From contig NZ_LT222319.1 in the NCBI RefSeq assembly GCF_900074915.1, forward strand, positions 2,105,001 to 2,169,000: a stretch of DNA of 64,000 nucleotides, in the 5' to 3' direction. The stretch's first letter is position 1; each line of letters begins with the position of its first letter. This document shows, piece after piece, positions 25,804-35,470 of this stretch. The DNA comes from Pseudomonas cerasi (GTDB lineage: Bacteria > Pseudomonadota > Gammaproteobacteria > Pseudomonadales > Pseudomonadaceae). Both the position numbers and the translations under genes were made by a program. The notes beneath the pieces are model-generated. The model was not told where the DNA came from and did no database searches. It saw only the letters and a program-made list of their open reading frames with translations.

Positions 25804-25828
25804 TTACGCATTACGTAATGCGGTTACG
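25804..25828. promoter_or_regulatory. Putative HmgR operator before maiA-hpd
   Basis: TTACGCATTACGTAA (25804-25818), which overlaps the perfect 16-bp palindrome CGCATTACGTAATGCG (25807-25822), followed 20 bases on from its first base by a second TTACG (25824-25828). The hmgR/hmgA gap has the same 15-mer with one change, on the other strand, and a second TTACG with the same 20-base offset. It lies 42-66 bases before maiA and about 92 bases before glcD. Confidence 0.7.
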
Positions 25829-25869
25829 AAAATAAAAACACGCACCCATGCGTCAGGCAGGCGACTCCC

Positions 25870-26505
25870 GTGGACCTATTCACTTATTACCGCTCGACCT
25901 CCAGTTACCGTGTGCGTATTGCGCTGGCCCTCAAGGGGCTGGATTACACGGCGGTTCCGGTCAACCTGGCGCTTGAGGGCGGCGAGCAAAACAAACCTGA
26001 TTGCACGGACTTGAACCCGCAGGGCAGGGTGCCTGCACTGCGGCTGGACGATGGAGTGGTCATCACTCAGTCACTGGCGATCATCGAATACCTGGAGGAG
26101 CGTTATCCGCAACCTGCGTTACTGGCGCAGGAGGCTGTGATGCGGGCTCGACAGCGTGCCGTGGCGGCGCTTATCGGCTGTGACATCCAGCCCTTGCACA
26201 ACGTTTCGGCGCTTGACCGGTTGCGCACGCTTGGTCACGACGAGGCCGCTGTCGTGGCCTGGACCAGGCATTGGATCGGCCAAGGCTTGCAGGCCGTCGA
26301 GCAGTTGATCGGGGACCAGGGTTTCTGTTTTGGCTCGAGCCCCGGCCTCGCGGATATTTACCTGTTACCGCAGTTGTACGCAGCCCATCGTTACCACGTT
26401 GACCTGACTGCATTTGCGCGTATTCAGCGGGTCGAGCACCTGGCCATGCAGCACCCGGCCTTTCAGCAGGCACATCCTGATGCACAATCCGACAAGCCGG
26501 AGTAG
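25870..26505 (+). CDS. maiA: Maleylacetoacetate isomerase
   Basis: Glutathione-dependent isomerase of 211 residues, turning maleylacetoacetate into fumarylacetoacetate in tyrosine breakdown (zeta-class GST). The N-terminal thioredoxin-like domain starts FTYYRSTSSYRVRIALALKGLDY with the catalytic SSY(x)VR motif of the zeta class; NPQGRVPALRLDDG and ITQSLAIIEYLEE are the glutathione-binding parts; the C-terminal domain contains CDIQPLHNVSALDRL. The start is GTG 25870. It heads a plus-strand pair with hpd, divergent from glcD, and is separated from hmgA-fahA by about 6 kb, unlike the contiguous hmgA-fahA-maiA arrangement known in P. putida. Confidence 0.92.
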   Translation: MDLFTYYRSTSSYRVRIALALKGLDYTAVPVNLALEGGEQNKPDCTDLNPQGRVPALRLDDGVVITQSLAIIEYLEERYPQPALLAQEAVMRARQRAVAALIGCDIQPLHNVSALDRLRTLGHDEAAVVAWTRHWIGQGLQAVEQLIGDQGFCFGSSPGLADIYLLPQLYAAHRYHVDLTAFARIQRVEHLAMQHPAFQQAHPDAQSDKPE

Positions 26506-26647
26506 GCTGCCTTCATGAAGATTCTTGGTCTGCAACTGATATTCGGTGATTTTCTCGCACGCAGCGTGCGAGGGATTCCGTGTGCGCCGCCCGCAGGACA
26601 GTGATTGCCAGGGTTACCCACTCTCACTTTCCTGCAAGGAGCCAGTC

Positions 26648-27724
26648 ATGGCTGATCTTTACGAAAATCCAATGGGCCTGATGGGCTTTGAATTCATCGA
26701 GTTCGCGTCACCGACGCCCAACAGCCTTGAGCCCGTGTTTCAGATGATGGGCTTCACCAAAGTCGCAACGCACCGCTCCAAGGACGTGTCCCTGTTTCGT
26801 CAGGGCGCGATCAACCTGATCCTCAACAACGAGCCGCACAGCCTGGCATCGTACTTTGCCGCCGAGCATGGTCCTTCGGTATGCGGCATGGCGTTCCGCG
26901 TGAAAGATGCGCAGAAGGCTTATAACCGGGCACTCGAACTGGGTGCACAACCGCTGGAAATCGCTACCGGGCCCATGGAGTTGCGCCTGCCCGCGATCAA
27001 GGGCATCGGTGGCGCGCCGTTATACCTGATTGATCGCTTCGGCGAGGGCACGTCGATTTACGATATTGATTTCAATTTCATCGAAGGCGTCGATCGCCAC
27101 CCGGTCGGTGCCGGTCTGAAATTCATCGATCACCTGACCCACAACGTGTACCGCGGGCGCATGGCGTATTGGGCCGGTTTCTATGAAAAGCTGTTCAATT
27201 TTCGCGAGCTGCGTTACTTCGACATCAAGGGCGAATACACCGGCCTGACCTCCAAAGCCATGACCGCCCCGGACGGCATGATCCGCATTCCGCTCAACGA
27301 AGAGTCGTCCAAGGGGGCGGGGCAGATTGAAGAGTTCCTGATGCAGTTCAATGGCGAAGGCATCCAGCATGTAGCGTTCTTTACCGATGACCTGATCAAG
27401 ACCTGGGACGCGCTGAAAGCAACCGGCATGCGCTTCATGACTGCGCCACCGGACACCTACTACGAGATGCTGCAAGGCCGCCTGCCCGATCACGGTGAGC
27501 CGGAGGCCGAGCTCAAGTCACGCGGCATTCTGCTCGATGGCTCTTCCGAAGGGGGCGAGCGTCGCTTGCTGTTGCAGATATTCTCCGCCACGCTGATGGG
27601 CCCGGTGTTTTTCGAATTCATTCAGCGCAAGGGCGACGACGGGTTTGGCGAAGGCAACTTCAAGGCGCTGTTCGAATCCATCGAACGCGACCAGATCCAG
27701 CGTGGTGTACTGACGCCGGATTGA
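26648..27724 (+). CDS. hpd: 4-Hydroxyphenylpyruvate dioxygenase
   Basis: Iron(II) dioxygenase of 358 residues that makes homogentisate from 4-hydroxyphenylpyruvate. The ligand motifs are intact: His in FIDHLTHNV, His in [11 protein letters not shown] and Glu in [18 protein letters not shown]. Length equals the P. fluorescens enzyme. I start at ATG 26648 after CAAGGAG; an upstream in-frame GTG at 26546 lacks support. It lies 142 bases after maiA on the same strand and is followed by a hairpin, so the pair may form one unit; the gap also leaves room for its own promoter. Confidence 0.96.
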   Translation: MADLYENPMGLMGFEFIEFASPTPNSLEPVFQMMGFTKVATHRSKDVSLFRQGAINLILNNEPHSLASYFAAEHGPSVCGMAFRVKDAQKAYNRALELGAQPLEIATGPMELRLPAIKGIGGAPLYLIDRFGEGTSIYDIDFNFIEGVDRHPVGAGLKFIDHLTHNVYRGRMAYWAGFYEKLFNFRELRYFDIKGEYTGLTSKAMTAPDGMIRIPLNEESSKGAGQIEEFLMQFNGEGIQHVAFFTDDLIKTWDALKATGMRFMTAPPDTYYEMLQGRLPDHGEPEAELKSRGILLDGSSEGGERRLLLQIFSATLMGPVFFEFIQRKGDDGFGEGNFKALFESIERDQIQRGVLTPD

Positions 27725-27758
27725 GCGATAACCGGAAGTGCCCGCCTTGCGCGATCAG

Positions 27759-27778
27759 ACGAGCCTGCTCAGGCTCGT
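27759..27778. terminator. Terminator hairpin after hpd
   Basis: ACGAGCCT and AGGCTCGT form a perfect 8-bp stem around GCTC, then TCTGAGTCATTT. It lies between convergent hpd and the GGDEF/EAL gene. Confidence 0.65.
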
Positions 27779-27784
27779 TCTGAG

Positions 27785-29983
27785 TCATTTGTGCTTGAGC
27801 ACGTCAGCCTGCCGATTGTGAGACGAGATATAACGCTCGGTAAATTCATGCGCCGGCATGGGACGACCATACAGATAGCCCTGACCCTCGTCGCACACAT
27901 AATGACGCATCAGACTTTCCTGCTCGCGGGTCTCTATGCCTTCTGCCGTGACCTGGAGATTGAAGCCGTTCGCCAGCCTGATAACGGCCTCGATGATAAC
28001 TTCGTCTTTTTTGCTGCGCTCAACGCCACTTACGAATGAGCGGTCGATTTTCAGCCGTGTCACCGGATAGTCTTTCAGCAGGCTCAGGGACGCATAGCCG
28101 GTACCGAAATCGTCGAATGCAATGCCCACTCCCAATGAGCGAAGGTGGCGCAGCGGTTCCATGATGCGCTGTTCGTTTCGCAGGATGATGTTTTCCGTGA
28201 TCTCCAGCTCAAGAGCGTGTGCTGGCAAGGAAAAGTCTTCAAGCGCACTTTCAACCATTTCCGCAAAGTCACGCATGCGAAACTGCGCGGCGAACAGGTT
28301 GACGCCGATGCGGAATTCGTCACAGCCGGTATTTCTCCATTGCGCTGCCTGCTCACAGGCTGAACGCAGGATCCATTCGCCCACCGGCACCGCAAGAAGA
28401 CCTGCTTCCAGTGCAGGTAGAAAAACCGCCGGGGACACCACGCCCAGTGTCGGATGGTTCCAGCGAATAAGGGCTTCGGCTCCAGTAATACGACCGTCCG
28501 CAAGGCGTACCTGAGGCTGATAGTACAGCTCGAACTCTTTGTTGGCCCACGCCTGACGCATCGATGAGCTGAGCGCGCCTCTTCTTGACGCGGTCTGTCG
28601 ATGCTCGGAGGTGAAGGTGCGAACAAGGGAACGTCCGTCAGACTTGGCCTGGTAGAGCGCCAGATCCGCATTGCCGAGCATTTGCTCCTCGTCGTAGTCG
28701 CAGCCGGACCTTACGGAGACGCCGATGCTGGCGCCGATGTAGATTGAATTGTCTTCAAACTCAATCGGTTCCTCGATGACCGCGATGAGCTCCAGGCCCA
28801 GCCTGGTCGCGTTGTCAGGGTCTGCCGTGTCTGACAGGAACACGACAAACTCATCGCCGCCCAGACGCGCGACCATATGGCTGGCCGGGACGTTTTCGCG
28901 AAGACGAAGAGAGGTCACCTGGAGCACAAAATCCCCCGCAGCGTGGCCCAGCGTGTCGTTGACGTCCTTGAAGCCGTCCAGGTCGATCAGCAGGATGGCC
29001 GCCGAAAGCTGTGCGCCGCACGCTTCCTTGATCCGCCTTTTGAGCGTCGATCGATTGGCAAGGCCGGTCAGATGATCGTATTCAGCCGCATGCTTGAGTA
29101 ATTTGTCCGCCTCGACACGCTGGGTGATGTCACGAATGATCGCTCCGAATTGTGGCTCGCCGGCATACGTCCATTGTGAGAGCGAGAGCTCGATGGGGAT
29201 TGTATGACCGTCGCGATGGATGGCCGTCAGGTTGATGGATTTTCCGATAATGGAGGCCGGGCCGCCTGCAGACACCCTCGACAGACCTGCATGATGTCTG
29301 GAGCGCATTTCGGGCGGAATAATGATATCGAGAGGCTTTCCCATGGCGTCCTCGGATCGATGCCCGAAAATGAGCTCGGCCGAATTGTTCCATGAGATGA
29401 TCCGGTTTTTGCTGTCCGAGCAGATGATCGCGTCGGGTGAGGTCGAGGTGATATTCATGAAGCGGGCGTGGCTGTCTTCATTCTCGAGCTCGAGCCGACG
29501 CAATTCCATTCTTTCGATGACCATGACCGCCAGGTCCTGAAGAATCAGTTGGTCTCGCTCCGAGAAGGTCTCCCGAGGTTTATTGTCGATCAGGCACAGG
29601 CTGCCCAACACATGACCGCTGGGGGTTATCAGTGGCGCCCCGGCATAAAAGCGAATATAGGGAGCGCCTACCACCAGAGCGTTTGAGCGGAACCTCTCAT
29701 CCTGCAATGCATCAGGCACCAGAAAAACGTTACGGCCCATCAGCGCAAAATTACAGAATGAGACGTCGCGGCCCGTTTCGCAGACATCGAGGCCAACGCG
29801 CGCCTTGAAGAATTGCCGGTCGCGATGAACCAGAGAAATCAGAACAATGGGCGCGTCGAAAATCCGCGATGCCATTTGCACGATCTGATCGTATTCATGC
29901 TCAGGTGGGGTATCCATCAACGAAAAAGCATTCAAAATCCGAATACGCTCTTCGTCGTCATCGCCGACTGGGTAAGTACTCAT
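27785..29983 (-). CDS. GAF-PAS-GGDEF-EAL cyclic-di-GMP protein
   Basis: Cytoplasmic c-di-GMP enzyme of 732 residues. Residues about 24-160 form a GAF sensor, about 172-290 a PAS domain ending in DITQRVEADK, 300-460 the GGDEF domain with the intact signature GGDEF (375-379), and about 480-715 the EAL domain with EALIRW (503-508) and later DDFGTGYASLSLLKDYP, so both diguanylate cyclase and phosphodiesterase activity are possible. I see no RxxD inhibitory site before GGDEF. The sensory part suggests redox, light or small-molecule control. No transmembrane segments. It converges with hpd and is divergent from another GGDEF protein at 30340. Confidence 0.9.
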   Translation of the reverse strand: MSTYPVGDDDEERIRILNAFSLMDTPPEHEYDQIVQMASRIFDAPIVLISLVHRDRQFFKARVGLDVCETGRDVSFCNFALMGRNVFLVPDALQDERFRSNALVVGAPYIRFYAGAPLITPSGHVLGSLCLIDNKPRETFSERDQLILQDLAVMVIERMELRRLELENEDSHARFMNITSTSPDAIICSDSKNRIISWNNSAELIFGHRSEDAMGKPLDIIIPPEMRSRHHAGLSRVSAGGPASIIGKSINLTAIHRDGHTIPIELSLSQWTYAGEPQFGAIIRDITQRVEADKLLKHAAEYDHLTGLANRSTLKRRIKEACGAQLSAAILLIDLDGFKDVNDTLGHAAGDFVLQVTSLRLRENVPASHMVARLGGDEFVVFLSDTADPDNATRLGLELIAVIEEPIEFEDNSIYIGASIGVSVRSGCDYDEEQMLGNADLALYQAKSDGRSLVRTFTSEHRQTASRRGALSSSMRQAWANKEFELYYQPQVRLADGRITGAEALIRWNHPTLGVVSPAVFLPALEAGLLAVPVGEWILRSACEQAAQWRNTGCDEFRIGVNLFAAQFRMRDFAEMVESALEDFSLPAHALELEITENIILRNEQRIMEPLRHLRSLGVGIAFDDFGTGYASLSLLKDYPVTRLKIDRSFVSGVERSKKDEVIIEAVIRLANGFNLQVTAEGIETREQESLMRHYVCDEGQGYLYGRPMPAHEFTERYISSHNRQADVLKHK

Positions 29984-30339
29984 TTGAGGTCATCGATATA
30001 AGCTGATCGCGCCTGAAACGCGAAGCGATCGATGTACAATGCCGCTGTGCCGGCATCGGTGAAGACACCCTGCCAACACGCGCTTGCGCCATGCCGGAAA
30101 AGCAAAGTTTGATACATTGCAGCACCTCTCACAGTAGTGTATCGGTAGCTGTCTCTAGCAGCTTAGAAGCTGTATCGTCAAAAAACCGAATACCTGTAAT
30201 GACTTCTTGAGCAACTAGCCTGCGGGGCATTCATTCAACTAAGCCCCGCGTGACCTCGGTGTAACAACGTGTTCGGGTGAGTGGCGCTAAGGTATGGAAA
30301 CTGCATGGCGGGGTTCACTGCCAATTTGATGACAACCCT
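29984..30339. other. Gap between divergent c-di-GMP genes
   Basis: 356 bases that must carry both promoters. I see no clear palindrome, repeat or small gene; the part near 30110-30200 is AT-richer. Confidence 0.45.
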
Positions 30340-31911
30340 ATGAAACGGCTTTCCTTTATTTCGACGAGGCTTACACCTTCGGCGCTCAGCAAAGCGTTGA
30401 TCGGCTTCATTGCCCTGGTCTGTCTATCGCTGACCCTGGCTACCGTCTGGCAGATGAACCAGTCGAAGCTCGAGCGCGCGGCCACCGCCAGGATTGCGGT
30501 GTCCAATATCGTGCTTGCCGCTGAGCAGCAGGCTCAAGACACCCTGCAACAGGCTGACAATACGCTGCGTGACCTTGTCGAGCGTGTGGAACAGGACGGG
30601 GTCGCAGGCCAGCAGCAAAGCCGCTTGACCAGGCTGATGGCTCAAGACCTGATAAACGTCAAAGGGCTTCAGGGGCTGTTCATCTACGATGCTCAGGGCA
30701 ACTGGGTCGCCAATTCCTTTGCCAATGGCGTGCACACCAGAAACAACGAAGACCGCGATTACTTCATTTACCATCGCGATAACCCTGACCCGTCCATTCA
30801 TGTAGGGTCTATCGTAGAAAGCCGTAATACCGGGGACATGGTCATCCCGGTCAGTCGGCGTATCAATGCTGCGGATGGCAGTTTTGCTGGCGTTGCACTG
30901 GCCACCGTACCGGTGGCTTATTTCCAGGCGTTTTTCCAGCGCATGGATGTAGACGACAAGGGGGTAATCTTTCTCGCTCTGAGCAATGGCGACCTGCTGG
31001 CGCGACGCCCCACATTAACCGCACTGATGACCACCAATGTCGCCAAGGGCGATATCTTCACTCGCTATCTGCCCTACAGCGACAGCGGCACCGCGGTGAT
31101 CAACTCCGTGGTGGACGGGGTGGAAAGGATCTACGCCTATCGGCGGGTGTCCGGGTTGCCGATCGTCGCCGCTGCAGGCGTCTCCTGTCAGCATGTGTTC
31201 GCGCCCTGGTGGGCTTATGCACACCGGTCCATGACCATCACCGGCATCATTATCCTTGCGCTGGTTTTGCTTGGCGTCCTGCTGTACCGGCAAATCCAGC
31301 AGTTGATCAATGCGGAAGGTGAACTGAACATCGCCAGGAACGAGCTGGAGATCATCGCTCACACGGACAGCCTCACGCACCTGGCCAATCGACGCTGCTT
31401 CGATGCGGCCTTGCAGCAGGAGTGGGGGCGGGCGAGCCGGAATACTGCAACTATCGCGATCATTCTGCTGGATATTGACTGGTTCAAACAATACAACGAC
31501 ACCTACGGTCATCTGCAGGGAGACGACTGCCTGAAGCAAGTGGCTGGGCTCATAGGCAACAGTCTTGACCGGGCTGGGGATATCGCGGCACGTTACGGCG
31601 GCGAAGAGTTTGTCATTCTGCTGCCTGAAACCGACCTGGCAGGGGCGCTGAAGATCGCGGAAAAAATCAGATCATCCGTTGAAACCACTCGTATAGAGCA
31701 CTCGGCCAGCCCGCTGGGTAAACTGACCATCAGCTCGGGCGTGGTGTCGATCAACGCAGCAGAGAAGGATGGACATACCGCCGCGTTGGCGGAAGCGGAT
31801 CGGCTGCTTTACCTGGCCAAAACCAAAGGGCGTAACCGCGTCGAAGGTCGGCTGATTCACGGCTGGCATGGAGCGAGCCATTTCGCCAGGGTATCAACCG
31901 CCTCTTCCTGA
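30340..31911 (+). CDS. Membrane diguanylate cyclase with dCACHE sensor
   Basis: Diguanylate cyclase of 523 residues. TM1 is at about 17-36, a periplasmic double-Cache domain runs from 40 to 295 (FIYDAQGNWVANSF, NEDRDYFIYHRDNPD, SIHVGSIVESRNTGDMVIPVSRRI are typical), TM2 lies at about 297-316, then a GGDEF domain with active-site GGEEF (420-424) preceded by the product-inhibition I-site RAGD (411-414). The start is ATG 30340; a longer frame from 30277 lacks a ribosome site. The stop is one base from the hmgR stop, so the genes converge with no spacer. It is in the tyrosine-catabolism area, but no operon links it to those genes. Confidence 0.92.
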   Translation: MKRLSFISTRLTPSALSKALIGFIALVCLSLTLATVWQMNQSKLERAATARIAVSNIVLAAEQQAQDTLQQADNTLRDLVERVEQDGVAGQQQSRLTRLMAQDLINVKGLQGLFIYDAQGNWVANSFANGVHTRNNEDRDYFIYHRDNPDPSIHVGSIVESRNTGDMVIPVSRRINAADGSFAGVALATVPVAYFQAFFQRMDVDDKGVIFLALSNGDLLARRPTLTALMTTNVAKGDIFTRYLPYSDSGTAVINSVVDGVERIYAYRRVSGLPIVAAAGVSCQHVFAPWWAYAHRSMTITGIIILALVLLGVLLYRQIQQLINAEGELNIARNELEIIAHTDSLTHLANRRCFDAALQQEWGRASRNTATIAIILLDIDWFKQYNDTYGHLQGDDCLKQVAGLIGNSLDRAGDIAARYGGEEFVILLPETDLAGALKIAEKIRSSVETTRIEHSASPLGKLTISSGVVSINAAEKDGHTAALAEADRLLYLAKTKGRNRVEGRLIHGWHGASHFARVSTASS

Positions 31912-31912
31912 G

Positions 31913-32704
31913 TCAGTCTGACGGACGGCTACCGCCCATACGCTCGCTGATGGCCTGCGCCGTTTGCAAAAGCCGCCTGGCCGCCAGATTCTGCGTCTCG
32001 TCGTTCAACACCGATCCCGGCCCGACCACGGTGATCACCCCCACCAGCTTGTCACCCATGGCGAACAGCGGTGACGAGGCTGCATTGATACCCGGCATCA
32101 GCAGGCCCTGAATCTGGTGCACGCCGGTGGTACGAATCTGCTCGACATGCTGCTCGACCTCACGCAGCTGGCCGGTGCTCAGCAACGGCACTTCCTGCTC
32201 GCGAAGCGCAGCGGTTTCGCGCCCGTTCAGAAAACTGTCGAACACCAGGCCGGTGGACGAGCCAAGCAGCGGCAGCACCGAGCCGATCTGCGTGACCAGC
32301 GTCACCGCACCCATCGAGGGCTCGACATACACCACGGTCGGCCCCTTGTTGCCCCATACCGCCAGAAAACAGGTCTGATTCAACTCGTCGCGCAGGCTGG
32401 CCAGCCAGGGGGCCGATACCTTCAGGACATCCAGCTTGCCGAGCGAGGCCAGCCCGACCTGCAACGCCTCGCGTCCCAGCCCATAGTGATTGTTGACGGC
32501 ATCCTGTTCGGCAAAGCCACTGGCAATCAGCGCCTGCAGATAACGATGGACCTTGCTGGCGGGCATGCCCAGGTGTTCGGCCAGTCTCGACAGGGACGTG
32601 GCAGGGGAGAGTTCGGCGAGCGCCTTGAGCACGCCCAGCCCGACTTCGGCGGCCTGGACCTTCTGCTGGCGTCCGCCTGCGGGGCTTTCGGTTTGCTGGG
32701 TCAT
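31913..32704 (-). CDS. hmgR: IclR-family homogentisate regulator HmgR
   Basis: Repressor of 263 residues. The winged helix-turn-helix is at about residues 18-75 (LGVLKALAELSPATSLSRLAEHLGMPASKVHRYLQAL) and the IclR effector domain follows. Known homologue HmgR in P. putida represses hmgA-fahA-maiA, with homogentisate as inducer. I start at ATG 32704; the frame also opens at TTG 32764 within the operator, which is unlikely. It is divergent from hmgA with a palindrome in the gap that is nearly the same as one before maiA. Confidence 0.88.
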   Translation of the reverse strand: MTQQTESPAGGRQQKVQAAEVGLGVLKALAELSPATSLSRLAEHLGMPASKVHRYLQALIASGFAEQDAVNNHYGLGREALQVGLASLGKLDVLKVSAPWLASLRDELNQTCFLAVWGNKGPTVVYVEPSMGAVTLVTQIGSVLPLLGSSTGLVFDSFLNGRETAALREQEVPLLSTGQLREVEQHVEQIRTTGVHQIQGLLMPGINAASSPLFAMGDKLVGVITVVGPGSVLNDETQNLAARRLLQTAQAISERMGGSRPSD

Positions 32705-32765
32705 GGGATGTTGTGCGCCGATCGGGAAAGGCAGCTTTATAGCTTGACCGGCTGGCAAACTCAAA

Positions 32766-32790
32766 TTACGTTATGCGTAATCTGTTTACG
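32766..32790. promoter_or_regulatory. Putative HmgR operator in the hmgR/hmgA gap
   Basis: TTACG-TTATG-CGTAA (32766-32780), a 15-bp palindrome with 5-base arms, extended to 17 bp by one A/T pair, then a second TTACG at 32786-32790. Read on the other strand it differs by one base from the maiA site at 25804-25818. It lies 55-79 bases before hmgA and 62 bases before hmgR. Confidence 0.72.
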
Positions 32791-32844
32791 TTAAATGATG
32801 TTTCCTCGTGTCTGTGTCCGACCCCACAACAACAAGAGGTCCAG

Positions 32845-34149
32845 ATGGCTATCCACTCCAGTTCCGACGCACTGCTTTATCAGTCGGGCTTTGGCAACCA
32901 GTTCAGCAGCGAGGCGCTGCCTGGTGCCTTGCCGATTGGTCAGAACTCGCCGCAGAAGCATCCGCTGGGCCTGTATGCCGAGCAGTTCTCGGGCACCGCA
33001 TTTACGGTTGCGCGCAGCGAAGCCCGACGTACCTGGCTGTATCGGATCAGCCCATCGGCAGCCCATCCGCGTTACCAGCGCATGGATCTGCAGATCGCCG
33101 GTCGGGAGCAGGGGCCGATCAACCCCAACCGGTTGCGCTGGAATGCCTTCGATATCCCGACAGAGCCGACCGATTTCATCGACGGCCTCATCCCTCTCGC
33201 CAGCACCTCGGCGGCGGAGCAGGCCGAGGGCGTCAGCGTTTACCTGTACACCGCCAACATCTCCATGCAGCGAGCTTTCTTTAGCGCGGATGGCGAATGG
33301 CTGGTGGTGCCCCAGCAGGGCCGGCTCAGAGTCGTCACCGAATTGGGCCTGCTGGACATCGAACCCCTGGAAATCGCCGTCCTGCCGCGAGGTTTGAAGT
33401 TCAGCGTGCACCTGCTCGATAGCAGCGCCCGCGGATACCTCTGCGAGAATCACGGCTGCGCCCTGCGCCTCCCGGAACTGGGCCCGATCGGCAGCAACGG
33501 GCTGGCCAACGCACGTGATTTTCTGACCCCGGTCGCCTGGTTCGAAGACAGTCGCCAGCCAATGCAACTGGTGCAGAAGTTCCTCGGTGAGCTGTGGTCG
33601 ACGCAACTGGAGCACTCACCGTTTGACGTGGTGGGCTGGCACGGCAACAACGTTCCCTACAAGTACGATCTGCGGCGTTTCAACACCCTCGGTACCGTCA
33701 GCTACGATCATCCGGACCCGTCGATTTTCACCGTGCTGACCTCACCGGGGGCTATTCACGGCCAGGCCAATATCGATTTCGTGATCTTTCCGCCGCGCTG
33801 GATGGTGGCGGAAAACACCTTCCGCCCGCCGTGGTTCCACCGAAACCTGATGAACGAGTTCATGGGCCTGATCGACGGCGCGTACGATGCCAAGGCCGAA
33901 GGCTTCATGCCCGGTGGCGCTTCGCTGCACAACTGCATGAGCGCGCACGGCCCCGATAATGTCACCGCCGAAAAGGCTATTGCCGCCGAGCTGAAACCGC
34001 ACAGGATCGACAACACCATGGCCTTCATGTTCGAGACCGGCAAGGTCTTGCGCCCCAGTCGTCACGCGCTCGACTGCCCGCAACTGCAAACCGATTACGA
34101 TGCCTGCTGGAAGGACATGGCCAGAACGTTTACCAGGGAGCCACGCTGA
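32845..34149 (+). CDS. hmgA: Homogentisate 1,2-dioxygenase
   Basis: Iron(II) enzyme of 434 residues that opens the ring of homogentisate to maleylacetoacetate. The metal ligands can be matched with the human enzyme: His and Glu six residues apart in [12 protein letters not shown] and a second His in CMSAHGPD. The N-terminal [19 protein letters not shown] and the [19 protein letters not shown] segment are typical. ATG 32845 follows AAGAGGT; a longer frame from 32773 starts inside the operator. Its TGA overlaps the fahA ATG by one base, so the two are coupled. Loss of HmgA gives brown pyomelanin. Confidence 0.97.
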   Translation: MAIHSSSDALLYQSGFGNQFSSEALPGALPIGQNSPQKHPLGLYAEQFSGTAFTVARSEARRTWLYRISPSAAHPRYQRMDLQIAGREQGPINPNRLRWNAFDIPTEPTDFIDGLIPLASTSAAEQAEGVSVYLYTANISMQRAFFSADGEWLVVPQQGRLRVVTELGLLDIEPLEIAVLPRGLKFSVHLLDSSARGYLCENHGCALRLPELGPIGSNGLANARDFLTPVAWFEDSRQPMQLVQKFLGELWSTQLEHSPFDVVGWHGNNVPYKYDLRRFNTLGTVSYDHPDPSIFTVLTSPGAIHGQANIDFVIFPPRWMVAENTFRPPWFHRNLMNEFMGLIDGAYDAKAEGFMPGGASLHNCMSAHGPDNVTAEKAIAAELKPHRIDNTMAFMFETGKVLRPSRHALDCPQLQTDYDACWKDMARTFTREPR

Positions 34150-35444
34150 TGAATACCGCGTTCAAGCGTCGTAGCTGGGTCGAATCTGCCAACGGGCATG
34201 CCGATTTCCCTTTGCAGAACCTGCCATTGGGCGTGTTCAGTCACGGCCAGACCGGCCCGCGTGGCGGAGTGGCGATAGGCAACAGGATTTTCGATCTGCA
34301 CGCGGCAACAGAATCCGGGGTGTTTCAGGGACAGGCCGCCGACGTTGCCGACGTTGCCAGCCGCGACCAGCTCAATGATTTTCTTGCGCTGGGTGCCGCA
34401 GCGCGTCAGGCATTGCGCACCGCCTTGTTGCAGTTGCTCGATGAAGACAGCCCGCAGCGCGACAGGCTGCAGGGTATGGCCGGTTTGTTGCTGCCGATGA
34501 GCGAGTGCACGTTGCACATGCCCGCTCGGGTAGGTGATTACTCGGACTTCTACGTCGGTATTCATCATGCGCTGAATGTCGGCAAGCTGTTCCGCCCGGA
34601 CAACCCGCTGCTGCCTAACTACAAATACGTGCCGATCGGCTATCACGGCAGAGCGTCGACCTTGTGTCCCTCGGGTACGGCTGTGCGGCGCCCCAGCGGA
34701 CAAACCCTGGCGGCAGGTCAGGAGTCGCCCGTTTTCGGTCCCTGCCAACGCCTCGATTACGAACTGGAACTAGGGGTCTGGATCGGGCCGGGAAATGTCC
34801 AGGGCGAGGCCATCGGGATCGATCGGGCCGCCGAGCACATTGCCGGGTTCTGCCTGCTCAACGACTGGTCGGCGCGTGACATACAGGCATGGGAGTACCA
34901 GCCACTGGGGCCATTTCTGTCGAAGAGCTTCGCCACCACGATTTCGCCCTGGGTGGTGACTGCCGAAGCCCTTGAACCGTTTCGTCGCGCCCAACCGCCG
35001 CGTCCGGACGGCGATCCGCAACCGTTGGCCTATCTGCTGGATGACCACGATCAGCAGGGTGGGGCGCTGGATATCGAGCTGGAAGTGCTGCTGCTGACTG
35101 CACGGATGAAAGCCGACGGGCTGGCGCCTCACCGGCTGGGTCTGAGCAACTCGCTGAACATGTACTGGACAGTGGCGCAGATGGTCGCGCATCACAGCGT
35201 CAACGGCTGCAGGTTGCAGCCGGGTGACCTGCTCGGCACCGGTACGTTGTCCGGTCCCGGAGAAGGTCAGTACGGCAGCCTGCTGGAGATGACCGCCGGC
35301 GGCAAACAACCGGTGACCCTACCCAACGGCGAAGTACGGATGTTCCTGCAAAGTGGCGACGAGGTGATTCTGCGTGCCCGTTGTCATCGCGACGGGTATG
35401 CCTCGATTGGCTTTGGTGAGTGTCGGGGCGTTGTGCTCGACTGA
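34149..35444 (+). CDS. fahA: Fumarylacetoacetase
   Basis: Hydrolase of 431 residues splitting fumarylacetoacetate to fumarate and acetoacetate, the last step of tyrosine breakdown. N-terminal SH3-like domain begins RRSWVESANGHADFPLQNLPLGVF; the C-terminal FAH domain has VGDYSDFYVGIHHALNVGKLFRP, with the catalytic His and metal-binding Asp, and ELELGVWIGPGN and DWSARDIQAWEYQPLGPF with metal ligands. The start overlaps the hmgA stop (TGATG). It ends the two-gene unit; a TetR gene converges 26 bases after it. Confidence 0.95.
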   Translation: MNTAFKRRSWVESANGHADFPLQNLPLGVFSHGQTGPRGGVAIGNRIFDLHAATESGVFQGQAADVADVASRDQLNDFLALGAAARQALRTALLQLLDEDSPQRDRLQGMAGLLLPMSECTLHMPARVGDYSDFYVGIHHALNVGKLFRPDNPLLPNYKYVPIGYHGRASTLCPSGTAVRRPSGQTLAAGQESPVFGPCQRLDYELELGVWIGPGNVQGEAIGIDRAAEHIAGFCLLNDWSARDIQAWEYQPLGPFLSKSFATTISPWVVTAEALEPFRRAQPPRPDGDPQPLAYLLDDHDQQGGALDIELEVLLLTARMKADGLAPHRLGLSNSLNMYWTVAQMVAHHSVNGCRLQPGDLLGTGTLSGPGEGQYGSLLEMTAGGKQPVTLPNGEVRMFLQSGDEVILRARCHRDGYASIGFGECRGVVLD

Positions 35445-35470
35445 GAATACCGTGCTCGGCTCCTGCAACG

